Assembly (NCBI GenBank): GCA_019242475.1
Contig: JAFAVK010000098.1
Span: forward strand, 1 to 51,877
Source: Acidobacteriota bacterium
Lineage (GTDB): Bacteria; Acidobacteriota; Blastocatellia; Pyrinomonadales; Pyrinomonadaceae
DNA length: 51,877 nt
Direction of reading: 5' to 3'
The notes beneath the pieces are model-generated. The model saw nothing but the letters and a program-made list of their open reading frames with translations, made no database searches and was not told the origin of the DNA. Within the stretch, counting starts at the first letter, position 1. Every line of letters starts with the position of its first letter. Positions 43,213 to 51,877 of the stretch are shown one piece after another. The position numbers and the translations under genes are program-made.

Positions 43213-43348
43213 GCGACGCCCCGACAAGCTGACCGCCCCGGAGACCCGGGACTCTGCCCCGGCTTCAACCGAAGACCCCGCGCGCCGCCCGCGCGACCCG
43301 GTCGCCCACCCGCACCCCCTTTCTCCAAGAGCCTCGAAAGTTACTTCG

Positions 43349-43386
43349 CCGAGCGCCGTCACCTCGCGCTCGGCCAATTTTTTTAG
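43349..43386 (+). terminator. Rho-independent terminator closing the sigma/anti-sigma operon
   Basis: Nine-base stem GCCGAGCGC (43349-43357) with GCGCTCGGC (43367-43375), loop of nine, then CAA and eight T residues (43379-43386). This is the clearest intrinsic terminator in the window. It separates the small caspase-like gene from the Omp85 gene. Confidence 0.85.
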
Positions 43387-43469
43387 CCCGCCTCCGAATG
43401 CCGCGAAATGAAATAGCTTGCCCGCGCATTACTCAGTGAACAGCAAGAATCCTGACGTAAGGATCGCTC

Positions 43470-46409
43470 ATGTCAGTTACCACAAAGAGGCTTTCGTCTT
43501 ACCCGCCCGCGCACGGACTCCTGCGGCCTGCCCTCCACGCGTTGCGCACGGTCGGGGCGGCGGCCTTCCTCTTCTGTTGCGTAGTAAGCCTTCCCTTCGT
43601 GCTCTTCTCTCCCCCGCGCGGAGCGGTCGCACGCGCGGCGGGGGCGACCGTCCCACGTGCAGCGGACGTGCCGGCGTTCTGTCAGGTCAAGCCGGAGAAC
43701 ATGAACCTGGAAGACCAGAGCCGCATGGGCGTGCAGTTGTCCTTCAGGAAGGGCCGGCCCTTCCTGAAGGCGGACGACGCGGCGCCGAGTCTCTCTTCAA
43801 AGTTCTGCTCGGGGCCGGGCTGCGCGGGCGCCGCTCCGGGTGCGAAAGCGATATTGATTCAGAGGCTCAACGTCTCGCTGGCCGACCTCCCTTACCCAGA
43901 CCTCATCGCCAGCGCGCCGCTCTTCCAGGTCATGGACAGACCGAAGGAGCCGGATGACGACGCGACCGAGAAGGAGAAGGCGCAGTACCGCGGAGACCTC
44001 GAAAAGTACAAGCGCCAGGTGCCCGACCCGCCCGACCCGCCGGCCGACGACGCGACCGAGGCCGAGAAGCAGGCTTACAAGAACGCGCTGGAAGCTTTCA
44101 ACAAGAGGCAAGAGGGGATCGACAAACTCATCACCGCCCTCCACGCGAAGATAGCCAAGCTCCCCGCCACCCGCGAGGCGCGCACCTACAACGGCGGCTG
44201 GGACGGGTTCTTCAATGATGCGGACGGTCACTTCGAGAAGTGGCGCGCGGCGGTCTTGAACAGCGCGGAGGTGAGAGCCGCCTTCGACCAACTGTGGCAG
44301 GCGGTTGACGGCAAGCCGCACGAGTTCGCCGTCGAAACCAGCGGCATCACCGTGCTGCGTTTCTTCACCGGCGAGCCGATACGCACACCCCTTCCGGGCG
44401 AGGAAGGGCAGAGGAAGTCGCTCTTCCCAGACCTTTTGAACAGCCCGCTCATCATCATCCGCAACGGGGTAGAGCCGGGCATCCCTTCGTACAGCTCCGG
44501 CCGGCTCTGCTTCCGGTTTACAGACGCCATCGACCTCGGCGACGGCCGCGAACGGCAGCCGAACTTCACCATCGCGCCCGCGGAGGCCGCCCACATCGTC
44601 ATCTCGGCGATGAGGCGTTACGGGCTGGAAGGCGTGCCGTGGTCTGCCGAGGCGGTGCAGCCCGCCGTTAACAGCTACTACCTGGAGAGGGGTTACGTCG
44701 TCAAAGTGCAGGCCGGCAGTCAGCTCGCCGGCGCCGTCGGCGGGCCGATCCCGCGCTTCGTCAACGTGCTGAGGCAGCGCATCAACAGCATCCGCATCTC
44801 GAACGTGACGGACGAAGAAGCACTCCGTGTCTTACAGACGATGCTGCCCGCCTCCTCCTTCGAGGAGCTTGTGCGGAACGACCTGAGCAAGAAGACTCCG
44901 AAGTACCTGACACCAGAGCAGACGGGCGACGTCCGACAGGTCGTCCTGACCATCTGCGCGGAGAAGGGCAAGTGCGAGGGCGAAGACCCGAAGCCCCTCG
45001 ACGTGCCGGACGAGTTCCGCTTCATCGACTCCTTCAGGCGTAACCGCATCGACGGCGCGCTCAAAGACATCCACTACGTGATCGCGGGGGAGACTCCGGG
45101 CTCGGACGACACGGTCGCCGGCGTCGTGCCGCTGACGCTCACCGTCGTCAAAGATGACAAAGAGGACGGGAGCAAGCAGACTCTCCCAACGCCGACACCG
45201 ACGCCCACGCCCACGCCGGAAGCAAGCCCCGCGAGCGGGCACGGCGCGGCCGGTGTTGAAGCCGAAGCCGCGACTCCGACTCCGACTCCGACCCCGTCTC
45301 CGACGCCCGAGAAGAGCCGCGGCGCGTTCGACGATTTTCTCAAGGCGACGCTCTTCCAGGTCTGCCCGCGCCACAACAACCTCTTCTACGGCGGCGTGCT
45401 CCTGCGGCCGGGGCAGGGCGCGCGGGCCGTGGGGGGCTACAAATGTCTCAAGGCCGGGCCGGGGGCGGCGGGCTTCACCGCGGGCGAGGACGGCGGCGCC
45501 ATCGGCAGCTTAAGTTATTCGGCCGTCGTGCCGTTCTTCGGCACGGGGCCGTTCGGCGCTCGCCGTCGCCCGCTCGCCATCGCCTTCGAAGCCTCGACCC
45601 TCTTTGAGCGGAGCCGCTTGATAAACGGCGAGAAGTTCGACGAACGCCGACAGGGCGGCGTCCTGCGCTTCGTGCTGCCGCTGCGCTCTCCGTCCGACGG
45701 GATGCAGTTCGACCTCGCGGCCGAAGCGCGGCGGCAGACTGTTTCGCTCCTGCAAGGCGAGCGCACGGTCGCCAAGCAGAACCTGACGACGCTCGACTTC
45801 GGCGCGCGCCTCTACCGCGACGCGCGCCACGCCGCGCGCCCGCACTACTGGGAGCTGACGCCGCACCTCAAGCTCGGCCTCGGCCTCGCGGACGGCGAGA
45901 GTTCGTTCGCCCTGTTCTCGGCGACGGCGGCGGCGCACGGCGCGCTCGGCTACGCGCTGGACTACGACCTCAAGGGGCGCGTGGCGGCGGCGAGCGCCGA
46001 CACGCCCTTCTTCGAGCGGCCGTCGTTCGGCGCGCCCGACACCGTGCGCGGCTTCCGCACCGACGACGCCATAGGCTTGCGCATGTGGACTGTGCAGCCC
46101 GAACTCTGGCTGCGCGGGCGCGGCCTGCTCGCGCCGAAGGTCAACCCGCTGACGGGCGAGGAGGGCCGGCTGCGCGCGGCCTTCCGCGAGAGCCTCTCGC
46201 TCGCGGCCTTCTACGACGTGGGCGGCGTCTACAAGACGCTGAACTCGCCGCCGGGCGTGCGCGGCGGGCCCGGCTTCGGCCTCCGTTTCAACTACGGCCA
46301 GCGCGCTTACTTCAAATTCGACTGGGCATACGGACTGGGAGACCGCGCGAGCGGCCGTCACCGCCTCCGCTTCTATTTCACCCTCGACCTGCCCGAGAAC
46401 CCTTTATGA
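43470..46409 (+). CDS. Omp85-type outer-membrane protein with POTRA-like region
   Basis: A 979-residue exported protein. A long signal segment (AAFLFCCVVSLPFVLFSP) starts it. Residues 60-390 are a unique soluble domain with charged helices (ATEKEKAQYRGDLEKYKRQV). Residues about 390-545 contain POTRA-like elements (YYLERGYVVKVQAGSQLAGA, VNVLRQRINSIRISNVTDEE). A (T/P)-rich linker with PTPTPTPTPTPEASP and a second TPTPTPTPSPTPE follows, then a 16-strand-type barrel to the end, with the VRGF lid motif at about 859 and a C-terminal FYFTLDL. Omp85 proteins insert or secrete beta-rich proteins through the outer membrane. AAGGA precedes the ATG. It is probably co-transcribed with the next two genes. 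Confidence 0.8.
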   Translation: MSVTTKRLSSYPPAHGLLRPALHALRTVGAAAFLFCCVVSLPFVLFSPPRGAVARAAGATVPRAADVPAFCQVKPENMNLEDQSRMGVQLSFRKGRPFLKADDAAPSLSSKFCSGPGCAGAAPGAKAILIQRLNVSLADLPYPDLIASAPLFQVMDRPKEPDDDATEKEKAQYRGDLEKYKRQVPDPPDPPADDATEAEKQAYKNALEAFNKRQEGIDKLITALHAKIAKLPATREARTYNGGWDGFFNDADGHFEKWRAAVLNSAEVRAAFDQLWQAVDGKPHEFAVETSGITVLRFFTGEPIRTPLPGEEGQRKSLFPDLLNSPLIIIRNGVEPGIPSYSSGRLCFRFTDAIDLGDGRERQPNFTIAPAEAAHIVISAMRRYGLEGVPWSAEAVQPAVNSYYLERGYVVKVQAGSQLAGAVGGPIPRFVNVLRQRINSIRISNVTDEEALRVLQTMLPASSFEELVRNDLSKKTPKYLTPEQTGDVRQVVLTICAEKGKCEGEDPKPLDVPDEFRFIDSFRRNRIDGALKDIHYVIAGETPGSDDTVAGVVPLTLTVVKDDKEDGSKQTLPTPTPTPTPTPEASPASGHGAAGVEAEAATPTPTPTPSPTPEKSRGAFDDFLKATLFQVCPRHNNLFYGGVLLRPGQGARAVGGYKCLKAGPGAAGFTAGEDGGAIGSLSYSAVVPFFGTGPFGARRRPLAIAFEASTLFERSRLINGEKFDERRQGGVLRFVLPLRSPSDGMQFDLAAEARRQTVSLLQGERTVAKQNLTTLDFGARLYRDARHAARPHYWELTPHLKLGLGLADGESSFALFSATAAAHGALGYALDYDLKGRVAAASADTPFFERPSFGAPDTVRGFRTDDAIGLRMWTVQPELWLRGRGLLAPKVNPLTGEEGRLRAAFRESLSLAAFYDVGGVYKTLNSPPGVRGGPGFGLRFNYGQRAYFKFDWAYGLGDRASGRHRLRFYFTLDLPENPL

Positions 46410-46448
46410 CATTCAACCCGGCCGCCCGCGCGGCCCAAGGAGGAGACG

Positions 46449-47591
46449 ATGGCGAGCTTCAAACTGACTAAGGGAAATGAGACCTTCGACCTCGACGTGC
46501 TCGGGCCGGTGAAGAACGCGGCCGGGCAGGCCGTCGGCAAGTGGGGGACGAACGCGAGCAACAACGTCGTCCTCAAGAAGGACGCAGGCGGCACCGTCGT
46601 CTTCGACGACGTGGTCTGGAAGTTCAACTCCAACAACCAGCTCACGCTGAACGCCGGGGGCACGGAGGTGGTCAACTTCCACAAGGTCGGCAACCGCCCG
46701 TTCTACGCGGCGCAGAACGCCGTCCTCAACGTCCGCCCCGACCAGAACAACGTCTTCGAGTTCTCGCTCCGCGGCGAGTGGGACATGAGCGACAAGCACG
46801 ACCTGAGCGTCACCATCAACGGCGAGACCTCGGTCATCGACGGGTTCGTTCAGGACATGCGCGGGCGCTTCATCTACCACTTCTTCGACAAGGGCTCGAA
46901 CACGCTCGAAGAGTCGCAGCTCGGCTTCGCGGGCGAGTGGAAGCAGGACGAGAACGACCCGCTCAAGCTCTCCTTCACCTACAAGCGCGAGGACAACACG
47001 GAGGACGTCTTCGAGCTGCCGAAGTCGGTGACCATCAACCGCGCCATGAACCAGTTCATGTACGAGTACGACAAGAAGGGGCAGACGTTCCGGCTCCAGT
47101 TCATGGGCGTGCTGAAAATCTCCGACGACTTCGCCATCTCCTACGCGCTCGACGAGCAGCGGGCGCAGAACGGCGACGTGCTCTCGAAGCAGACGACGCT
47201 CACCATCCAGGCCAAGTTCGACAAGAAGAACTTCTCGGGCAACCTCGACTTCAAGGTGGAGAAGAAGGGCGGCGGCAGCACGACCATCTCGCTGCGCGGC
47301 AACTTCACGGCCGTCTTCCGCAAGAACGTCAAGCTCTCGGTGGGCTTCGCGTTCGAGCAGGTGACGAGCCTCGGCAAGGTGCAGACGACCTTCGCGCTGA
47401 ACGGCAGCCTTGAGTTCGGCCCGGGCGGCAAGATTCAGTGGAAGTTCGAGAAGAACGCCAACACCACAATCATCACCATCTCCGCGACGGACATCACCGT
47501 CGGGGCGGCCCGCCTCGACGCCTCTCTCAACATCATCCGTCAGGACGGGCACGTCGTGGGCGTCCACGTGCTCCTCGGCATCGTCCTCTGA
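46449..47591 (+). CDS. Hypothetical beta-rich repeat protein
   Basis: A 380-residue protein without signal peptide or transmembrane helix. It is built of alternating hydrophilic/hydrophobic strands throughout (for example LTIQAKFDKKNFSGNLDFKV, TTISLRGNFTAVFRKNVKLS, VQTTFALNGSLEFGPGGKIQ), as in extended beta-sheet or barrel-like proteins. Repeats are loose. It begins like FKLTKGNETFDLDVLGPVKN. A strong AAGGAGGA lies before the ATG, 39 bases after the Omp85 gene, so high expression is likely. It may be a client of that Omp85 protein, but no export signal is seen. Family not recognised. Confidence 0.75.
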   Translation: MASFKLTKGNETFDLDVLGPVKNAAGQAVGKWGTNASNNVVLKKDAGGTVVFDDVVWKFNSNNQLTLNAGGTEVVNFHKVGNRPFYAAQNAVLNVRPDQNNVFEFSLRGEWDMSDKHDLSVTINGETSVIDGFVQDMRGRFIYHFFDKGSNTLEESQLGFAGEWKQDENDPLKLSFTYKREDNTEDVFELPKSVTINRAMNQFMYEYDKKGQTFRLQFMGVLKISDDFAISYALDEQRAQNGDVLSKQTTLTIQAKFDKKNFSGNLDFKVEKKGGGSTTISLRGNFTAVFRKNVKLSVGFAFEQVTSLGKVQTTFALNGSLEFGPGGKIQWKFEKNANTTIITISATDITVGAARLDASLNIIRQDGHVVGVHVLLGIVL

Positions 47592-47645
47592 ACGCCCGCC
47601 CGCGCGCGGCGTTAACGGCAGGCCCCTTAACGAAAGGATTCCAAC

Positions 47646-50222
47646 ATGTTCGGCTCCGACATTCTGGACATCGCCATCGGACTCGTGTTCGTCTACCTCC
47701 TGCTGAGCCTCATCTGCTCAATCCTCAACGAGTGGATCGCCGCGCTCTTCTCGATGCGCGCGACGAACCTCGAAGACGGGATTCGCAACCTCCTCACGGG
47801 CTCGACCGCCAAGCCCAAAGACGGCAAGCAGGACGCGGCGGACGAACTCTACAGCCACGCGCTCATCACCGGCCTCTTCAAGCAGGACTTGTTGGACAAG
47901 CTGCGGGGCAGCCCGGGCCTCCCGTCCTACATCCCCGCGCGCACCTTCGCGCTCGCGCTGCTCGACACCGTGGCCCCTTCGGGCGTGGGCTCGCCGCAGA
48001 CTATTCAGGACGTGCGGCAGGCCATCGACAACCTGCCCGAAGGCCACATGAAGGAGGCGCTCCAGACGCTCGTCAACAACGCGGAGGGCGACCTCCAGCG
48101 TTTCCGCCTGAACGTGGAGGGCTGGTTCAACGACTCGATGGACAGGGTCTCCGGCTGGTACAAGCGGAAGTCCCAGCTCGTCATCCTCGTGCTGGCGGTC
48201 ATCGTCGCCGTGGTCGCCAACGCCGACTCGGTCTCGATAGTCAACACCCTCATCCACAGCCCCGCGCTACGCGCCTCGACCGTCGAAGCGGCGAAGGGCT
48301 ATGTCAACGCGCCGCCCGATGCCTCCGACCCGGATAAGCCGCTCGACCGCGTCAAGAAGATAGAGAGCAAGCTTGAGCCGCTCCACCTGCCCCTCGGCTG
48401 GGCGGCACGTCCGGACGAGCCGAAAGAGGAGGGCGACCCCCGATACTTCCCGAACTCGCTCCTGGGGTTCCTGATTAAGCTTTTCGGGCTGTCGTTAACG
48501 GCGGTCGCGCTCTCGCTCGGCGCGCCCTTCTGGTTCGACATCCTCAACAAGTTCATCGTCATCCGCTCCACCGTCAAGCCGCGCGAAAAGAGCCGCGACG
48601 AGGCTTCGAAGGACAACACCTCCGAGGTGCAGGCGACGCAGAACCTTTTGACGACCGACGGGACGGCCCCGGCCGGCCTCCCCGCCGGCACGACGGCGAC
48701 GGCCCCCGCCCCGGCGGCCATCGTCTTGGAGGCGGCCACGGTGGTCTCGTCCGCGCCCATGCTCGCGGCCGCGCCCGCCCCGCTGCTGCTCGGCGCGGCC
48801 GCGCGGACGGGAGTCGAGCTCGTCAACCTCGCCAACCAGCACCTCGGGCAGACGTACATCCTCGGGGCGCGTGTGCCGCTGAACAACGCCAACTGGAAAG
48901 GCCCCTGGGACTGCGCGGAGTTTGTCTCCTGGTGCGTCTACCAGCTCATCGGCAAACTCTACGGCTGCCACGACGACAGCGAAGACCCGGGCCACACCGA
49001 CGCGTTCACGGGCTGGTGGGGGCGTGACGCCAACACCGTCCTGAAGAGGGTCACGGTCAGGGAGGCGACGAACACGCCCGGCGCCCTCCTCCTGCGCCTG
49101 CCGCATCCGGGGATGATCGGCCACATCGTCATCTCAGACGGCACGGGCGGCACGGTCGAGGCACACGGCCACGCGGACGGCGTGGTCAACCTCGAAGTCG
49201 CAAATCGCCACTGGGACATGGGCCTCCTCATCCCGGAGCTGCGGTACGACATCGTCGGCGACATCAACGTGGCGCCGCCCTCGGGCATCTTCCGCCTGGC
49301 TTCGCCCTTCATGAGCGGGCCAGAGGTGCTCCGCATCCAGCAGCAGCTCCAAGCGCACGGCATCGACCCCGGCGAACTTGACGGTCAGTTCGGGCCGAAG
49401 ACGGCCGCTGCGGTCTTCTCATTCCAGGCGCGAGAGGGGCTGCTCGCCGACGGCGAGGTGGGGCCGCTGACCGCCGCGGCGCTCGCGCGCGACGTGCAGC
49501 CGGTTCCGGCCGTGACAGCCCGTAGCTTCCCCGGCATGGACATGGGCGGCTACCCCGGAGACGAAGTGATGCGGAGGCTCTTCAAAGACCCGTACGTGTT
49601 TACGGGTTATTACCTCAACTCGCCCTGCCATCGCGACAAGCCCGCCGGGCGCTGGGAGCCTTGGATGGGTCACCGGCAGACGTTAAAGGAGATCGGGTGG
49701 GGGCTCGTGGTCGTCTACGTCGGCCAGCAGGTGCCGGGCGCAAGCACCTGCTCGCATAACACGCTGACGAGGAGCCAGGGCGAGGCCGACGGCGACGACG
49801 CCATCGCGAAGGCGATGAGCGACGGGCTGCGCAACGGCACCATCATCTTCCTCGACATCGAGGCGGTGGACGTTATGCCCTCCGCAATGCTCGACTACGC
49901 GGGCGGCTGGTTCGGCCGTCTCCTCAGCGACGGGCACTACAAGCCCGGCATCTATTGTCACGGCAAGAACGCCACCGTGCTCTTCAACGCGGCGCAACAG
50001 GCGTACAGCTCTCACGGCCGGCAGGACGAGACGCCGCCCTTCTGGGTCGTCAGGCTGAGGGACGGCTTCAACCTGCACGGCAGCACTCCCGCCGAGTCCG
50101 GCACCCCCTTCGCGGTCGTGTGGCAAGGGCAGATAGACGTCAAGTCCGAGGCGCACGGCAACGTCAAAGTCGCGAGCATTGACCATAACGTAGCCACCTC
50201 GGACAACCCCTCGAACGCATGA
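47646..50222 (+). CDS. Membrane-anchored NlpC/P60-like, PG-binding and DUF1906 protein
   Basis: An 858-residue multidomain protein. N-terminal helix (IAIGLVFVYLLLSLICSILN) and conserved block (ARTFALALLD), with further helices at about 178-200 and 272-300 (LVILVLAVIVAVVA; LIKLFGLSLTAVALSLG). A linker rich in Ala/Pro leads to an NlpC/P60-type domain with Cys423 in GPWDCAEFVSWCVY and His493 in GMIGHIVISDGTGG. Then a peptidoglycan-binding_1 domain (550-615: EVLRIQQQLQAHGIDPGELD, FGPKTAAAVFSFQAREGLLA) and a C-terminal DUF1906 glycoside-hydrolase-like domain (630-858: MDMGGYPGDEV, IIFLDIEAVD, WVVRLRDGFN). The makeup points to peptidoglycan cleavage. GAAAGGA precedes the ATG. The topology of the three helices and the side of the catalytic domains need testing. 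Confidence 0.85.
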   Translation: MFGSDILDIAIGLVFVYLLLSLICSILNEWIAALFSMRATNLEDGIRNLLTGSTAKPKDGKQDAADELYSHALITGLFKQDLLDKLRGSPGLPSYIPARTFALALLDTVAPSGVGSPQTIQDVRQAIDNLPEGHMKEALQTLVNNAEGDLQRFRLNVEGWFNDSMDRVSGWYKRKSQLVILVLAVIVAVVANADSVSIVNTLIHSPALRASTVEAAKGYVNAPPDASDPDKPLDRVKKIESKLEPLHLPLGWAARPDEPKEEGDPRYFPNSLLGFLIKLFGLSLTAVALSLGAPFWFDILNKFIVIRSTVKPREKSRDEASKDNTSEVQATQNLLTTDGTAPAGLPAGTTATAPAPAAIVLEAATVVSSAPMLAAAPAPLLLGAAARTGVELVNLANQHLGQTYILGARVPLNNANWKGPWDCAEFVSWCVYQLIGKLYGCHDDSEDPGHTDAFTGWWGRDANTVLKRVTVREATNTPGALLLRLPHPGMIGHIVISDGTGGTVEAHGHADGVVNLEVANRHWDMGLLIPELRYDIVGDINVAPPSGIFRLASPFMSGPEVLRIQQQLQAHGIDPGELDGQFGPKTAAAVFSFQAREGLLADGEVGPLTAAALARDVQPVPAVTARSFPGMDMGGYPGDEVMRRLFKDPYVFTGYYLNSPCHRDKPAGRWEPWMGHRQTLKEIGWGLVVVYVGQQVPGASTCSHNTLTRSQGEADGDDAIAKAMSDGLRNGTIIFLDIEAVDVMPSAMLDYAGGWFGRLLSDGHYKPGIYCHGKNATVLFNAAQQAYSSHGRQDETPPFWVVRLRDGFNLHGSTPAESGTPFAVVWQGQIDVKSEAHGNVKVASIDHNVATSDNPSNA

Positions 50223-50254
50223 TACGACCTGACCTCGTCGCCAGCCGACGGGGC

Positions 50255-50293
50255 GGAGAGGCGGAAGGTCTTTGTCGGGCCTTCCGCCTCTCC
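50255..50293 (+). terminator. Hairpin after the NlpC/P60-DUF1906 gene
   Basis: Perfect 14-base stem GGAGAGGCGGAAGG (50255-50268) with CCTTCCGCCTCTCC (50280-50293), loop of 11, followed by TGTTGTAG. It lies 33 bases after the stop and faces the end of the DUF2252 remnant, so it may serve both strands. Confidence 0.65.
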
Positions 50294-50419
50294 TGTTGTA
50301 GTAAAGAGTTTGAGCAGCTTTCTTGAGGAGAGCCCGTAAACACCTGGCACGAGCCGCTCTCAACGAGGATGGTAAGGAAGGTCGTTCGGGTGGCCCGCGG
50401 GCGGTGCGGGGCGGCGGGC

Positions 50420-50836
50420 TCAGTTGGTCTCGGCGCGAAACCTCTCCCCCTCGGCCTCGACGATCTGCACCAAGCGCTGTGCCGCGGCGAACAGCGATTC
50501 GTCTCCCAGCCCTCGAAGATGCGCGAGCACGGCCCCGCGGCTTTTCCTCGTGCCCAGGTGGACGTTGGCCGTCTCGCGGCCCATCGCGTTCAGCAGTAGC
50601 GGCTCGCCGGTTCCGTTACGGAAGTCGGCCGCGCTGATGCGCACGCAGTCGGGCGCGTCCCCCAGCTCGGGGCAGTGCTCGGGCCACAACTGCGCCCAGC
50701 GGAAGAAGGTGCCGCGGAAGAAGGGGAAGGGGCCGTCGGCCATCAGCTCCTTCTTCCTGCGCAGGTCGCACGCCACGACCGCCGTCTGCGCCGCGAGCCA
50801 GGTCTCATACGACCGCGTTGCTTCCAGAATGTTCAT
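50420..50836 (-). pseudogene. Internally deleted DUF2252 gene
   Basis: A 138-codon frame. The first 60 residues (SYETWLAAQTAVVACDLRRK, MADGPFPFFRGTFFRWAQLW and PEHCPELGDAP) match the N-terminus of DUF2252 proteins. The rest (PDCVRISAADF, LLLNAMGRETANVHLGTRKS) matches their C-terminus. About 250 central residues, including the kinase-like core, are missing, and the join is in frame. Full DUF2252 proteins have near 400 residues. An intact reading frame means a short protein could still be made, but loss of the core argues against function. Confidence 0.72.
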
Positions 50837-50896
50837 CTCATTTCACTCCACGTTAACGGGAGGGGCACAGAACTATAACTCGCGGGTGCGACAATC

Positions 50897-51036
50897 GCCG
50901 CCCGTCGCTACGTGTCGGACGAGTACGGGCCTTACCTCTTCCAGTTCGACCGGCAGGGCAACCTGCTGCGCCGCAGAGGCAGCCGCTCCCCGGCCCGCTC
51001 TACCCTCCGGGACGGGTTAAGAAGGCCCTGAAATGA
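50897..51036 (+). pseudogene. Phytase-like esterase gene fragment
   Basis: The plus strand reads ARRYVSDEYGPYLFQFDRQG then NLLR, the conserved segment of secreted phytase-like proteins, then breaks; after a frameshift comes PLYPPGRVKKALK and a stop. Only about 45 codons of a gene normally exceeding 350 remain. It lies between two other decayed genes. Confidence 0.6.
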
Positions 51037-51304
51037 GGCAGCCCTGCGGCCCCGGGCCGCTGGAAATTACACGTCTGCGGTGAAGGGAGAGTTACGACGA
51101 GTTTACGCTCTCCTTAATTTCCGGCTTTGCTCAGGGCTCTGGCGCTCGAAACCCCCAAGATGAATGACGCCTGAACTTTATTTTAAATCTTCGCCCGTGC
51201 GTCGCCGAAAGAGGGTGATGCGCTTCAAGCGCCGCGGCACGCGTAATATGTTCCACCTGCCTTGAGCCGTGAAGGCGGTACGTTCTCCAAAAGGTTTCAA
51301 ACAC

Positions 51305-51877
51305 ATGTCAGTCGGCAATGAACTGAGCAGCGAGGTCGCCGTGACCTTGCTTGAGATGGAGGGCGCGGTGAACCCGCGCGACCTGGAAGACGTTCTGGCC
51401 CTGCTCCGCTCGACCCTGCGCGAGCTTTCTTCGGAGGAGCGCGGGCGCCGCGGCGCAGTCCCCCGTGCCGGCGGAGCTGCTCTTCAACCGCGAGCTGAGT
51501 TGGATTGAGTTCAACCGCCGCGTGCTCGAAGAGGCGCTCGACGAGTCGCACCCGCTGCTTGAACGGCTGAAGTTCCTCTCGATCTTCTCGACCAACCTCG
51601 ACGAGTTCTTCATGAGAACCTCAGCCTCAACCTCGGCCTGTTGGTCGAGCCGGCCGCGAGTCCCGAGGGGAAGACCAAACAGAAGGGCGCCAAGCGCTTC
51701 GCGCGCATCAAGCTGCCGCCGGTCGTCCCGCGCCTCGTCCCCGTGGGCGAGTCGGGCCGGAAGTTCACCTTCCTCGGGAGCATCATCGCGGCCAACGCCG
51801 ACGCGCTCTTCCCCGAGATGCGCCACGGCAAGTCGCACCTCTTCCGCGTCACGCGCGACGCCGACATCGAGATCCGC
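51305..51877 (+). pseudogene. ppk1: Decayed polyphosphate kinase 1 gene (runs off the edge)
   Basis: From the ATG at 51305 the frame begins MSVGNELSSEVAVTLLEMEG. It shifts at a run of five C (51460-51464) into [20 protein letters not shown], the PPK1 N-terminal signature, through [15 protein letters not shown]. At about 51611 it joins, in the third frame, to [20 protein letters not shown] and [20 protein letters not shown], which normally lies about 100 residues further on. The ending [19 protein letters not shown] continues PPK1 beyond the window. So one single-base frameshift and one internal deletion break the gene; the C5 run could also be a sequencing error, the deletion could not. Confidence 0.78.

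Noticed and set aside
50420..50836. A normal small DUF2252-like gene
   Set aside because: N- and C-terminal parts match the family but the central core is missing, so it is treated as an internally deleted gene.

Overview
The window is GC-rich, densely coding bacterial chromosome from an envelope-bearing, Gram-negative-type organism. Omp85-type beta-barrel, Tat and lipoprotein signals, Hanks-type kinases, CHAT-TPR proteins, DUF2270, kdp genes behind a c-di-AMP riboswitch and (S/T)P-rich secreted proteins together suggest an Acidobacteriota member (Blastocatellia/Pyrinomonadaceae-like). That placement is inference; no rRNA or marker gene is present.

Left part (1-20.2 kb), mostly minus strand, is housekeeping and accessory metabolism: a partial MscS channel, tRNA-Ser(UGA), a Ser/Thr kinase, an inositol-monophosphatase/M24-peptidase pair, a GT-C-like glycosyltransferase, polyphosphate kinase 2, an MFS exporter, hicBA, hutU, an SDR, a zinc-ribbon protein, then (plus strand) an M23 peptidase and an L,D-transpeptidase, then hutH, DUF2270, tadA and tRNA-Ser(CGA). 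Its intergenic gaps are unusual. Six hold inverted repeats whose arms are tandem heptamers of different sequence; five of these sit at a gene's 3' end and three supply the stop codon. One gap holds twelve and a third copies of a 21-bp self-complementary unit, and one a 220-bp MITE-like palindrome. None of these was seen right of 20.2 kb.

Middle (20.2-34.2 kb): fragments of Fic and protein-kinase genes, then a c-di-AMP (ydaO-type) riboswitch leading a potassium operon: a membrane/beta-barrel fusion protein, a 28-residue membrane peptide, kdpF, kdpA, kdpB, kdpC, a KdpD lacking its kinase half, a separate HAMP-PAS histidine kinase and a receiver protein without a recognisable DNA-binding domain. 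A minus-strand group follows (ChrA, a secreted histidine phosphatase, a Tat hemerythrin lipoprotein), then a PQQ-propeller lipoprotein and an IS6-family transposase relic.

Right part (35-50.2 kb), all plus strand: a C11 clostripain-like protease, a large TPR-CHAT protease, an ECF-type sigma factor with a membrane anti-sigma candidate, a CxxC protein and a 208-residue protein with a His/Cys dyad of caspase-like type, closed by a clear terminator. Next come an Omp85/POTRA secretion-type protein, a 380-residue beta-rich protein and an 858-residue membrane-anchored NlpC/P60 + PG-binding + DUF1906 protein. Three clan-CD-type proteases beside a sigma/anti-sigma pair and envelope-export and wall-hydrolase genes make this the best candidate for an undescribed system.

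The last 1.5 kb (50.4-51.9 kb) is gene decay: an internally deleted DUF2252 gene, a phytase-like fragment, and ppk1 with a frameshift and an internal deletion, running off the edge.
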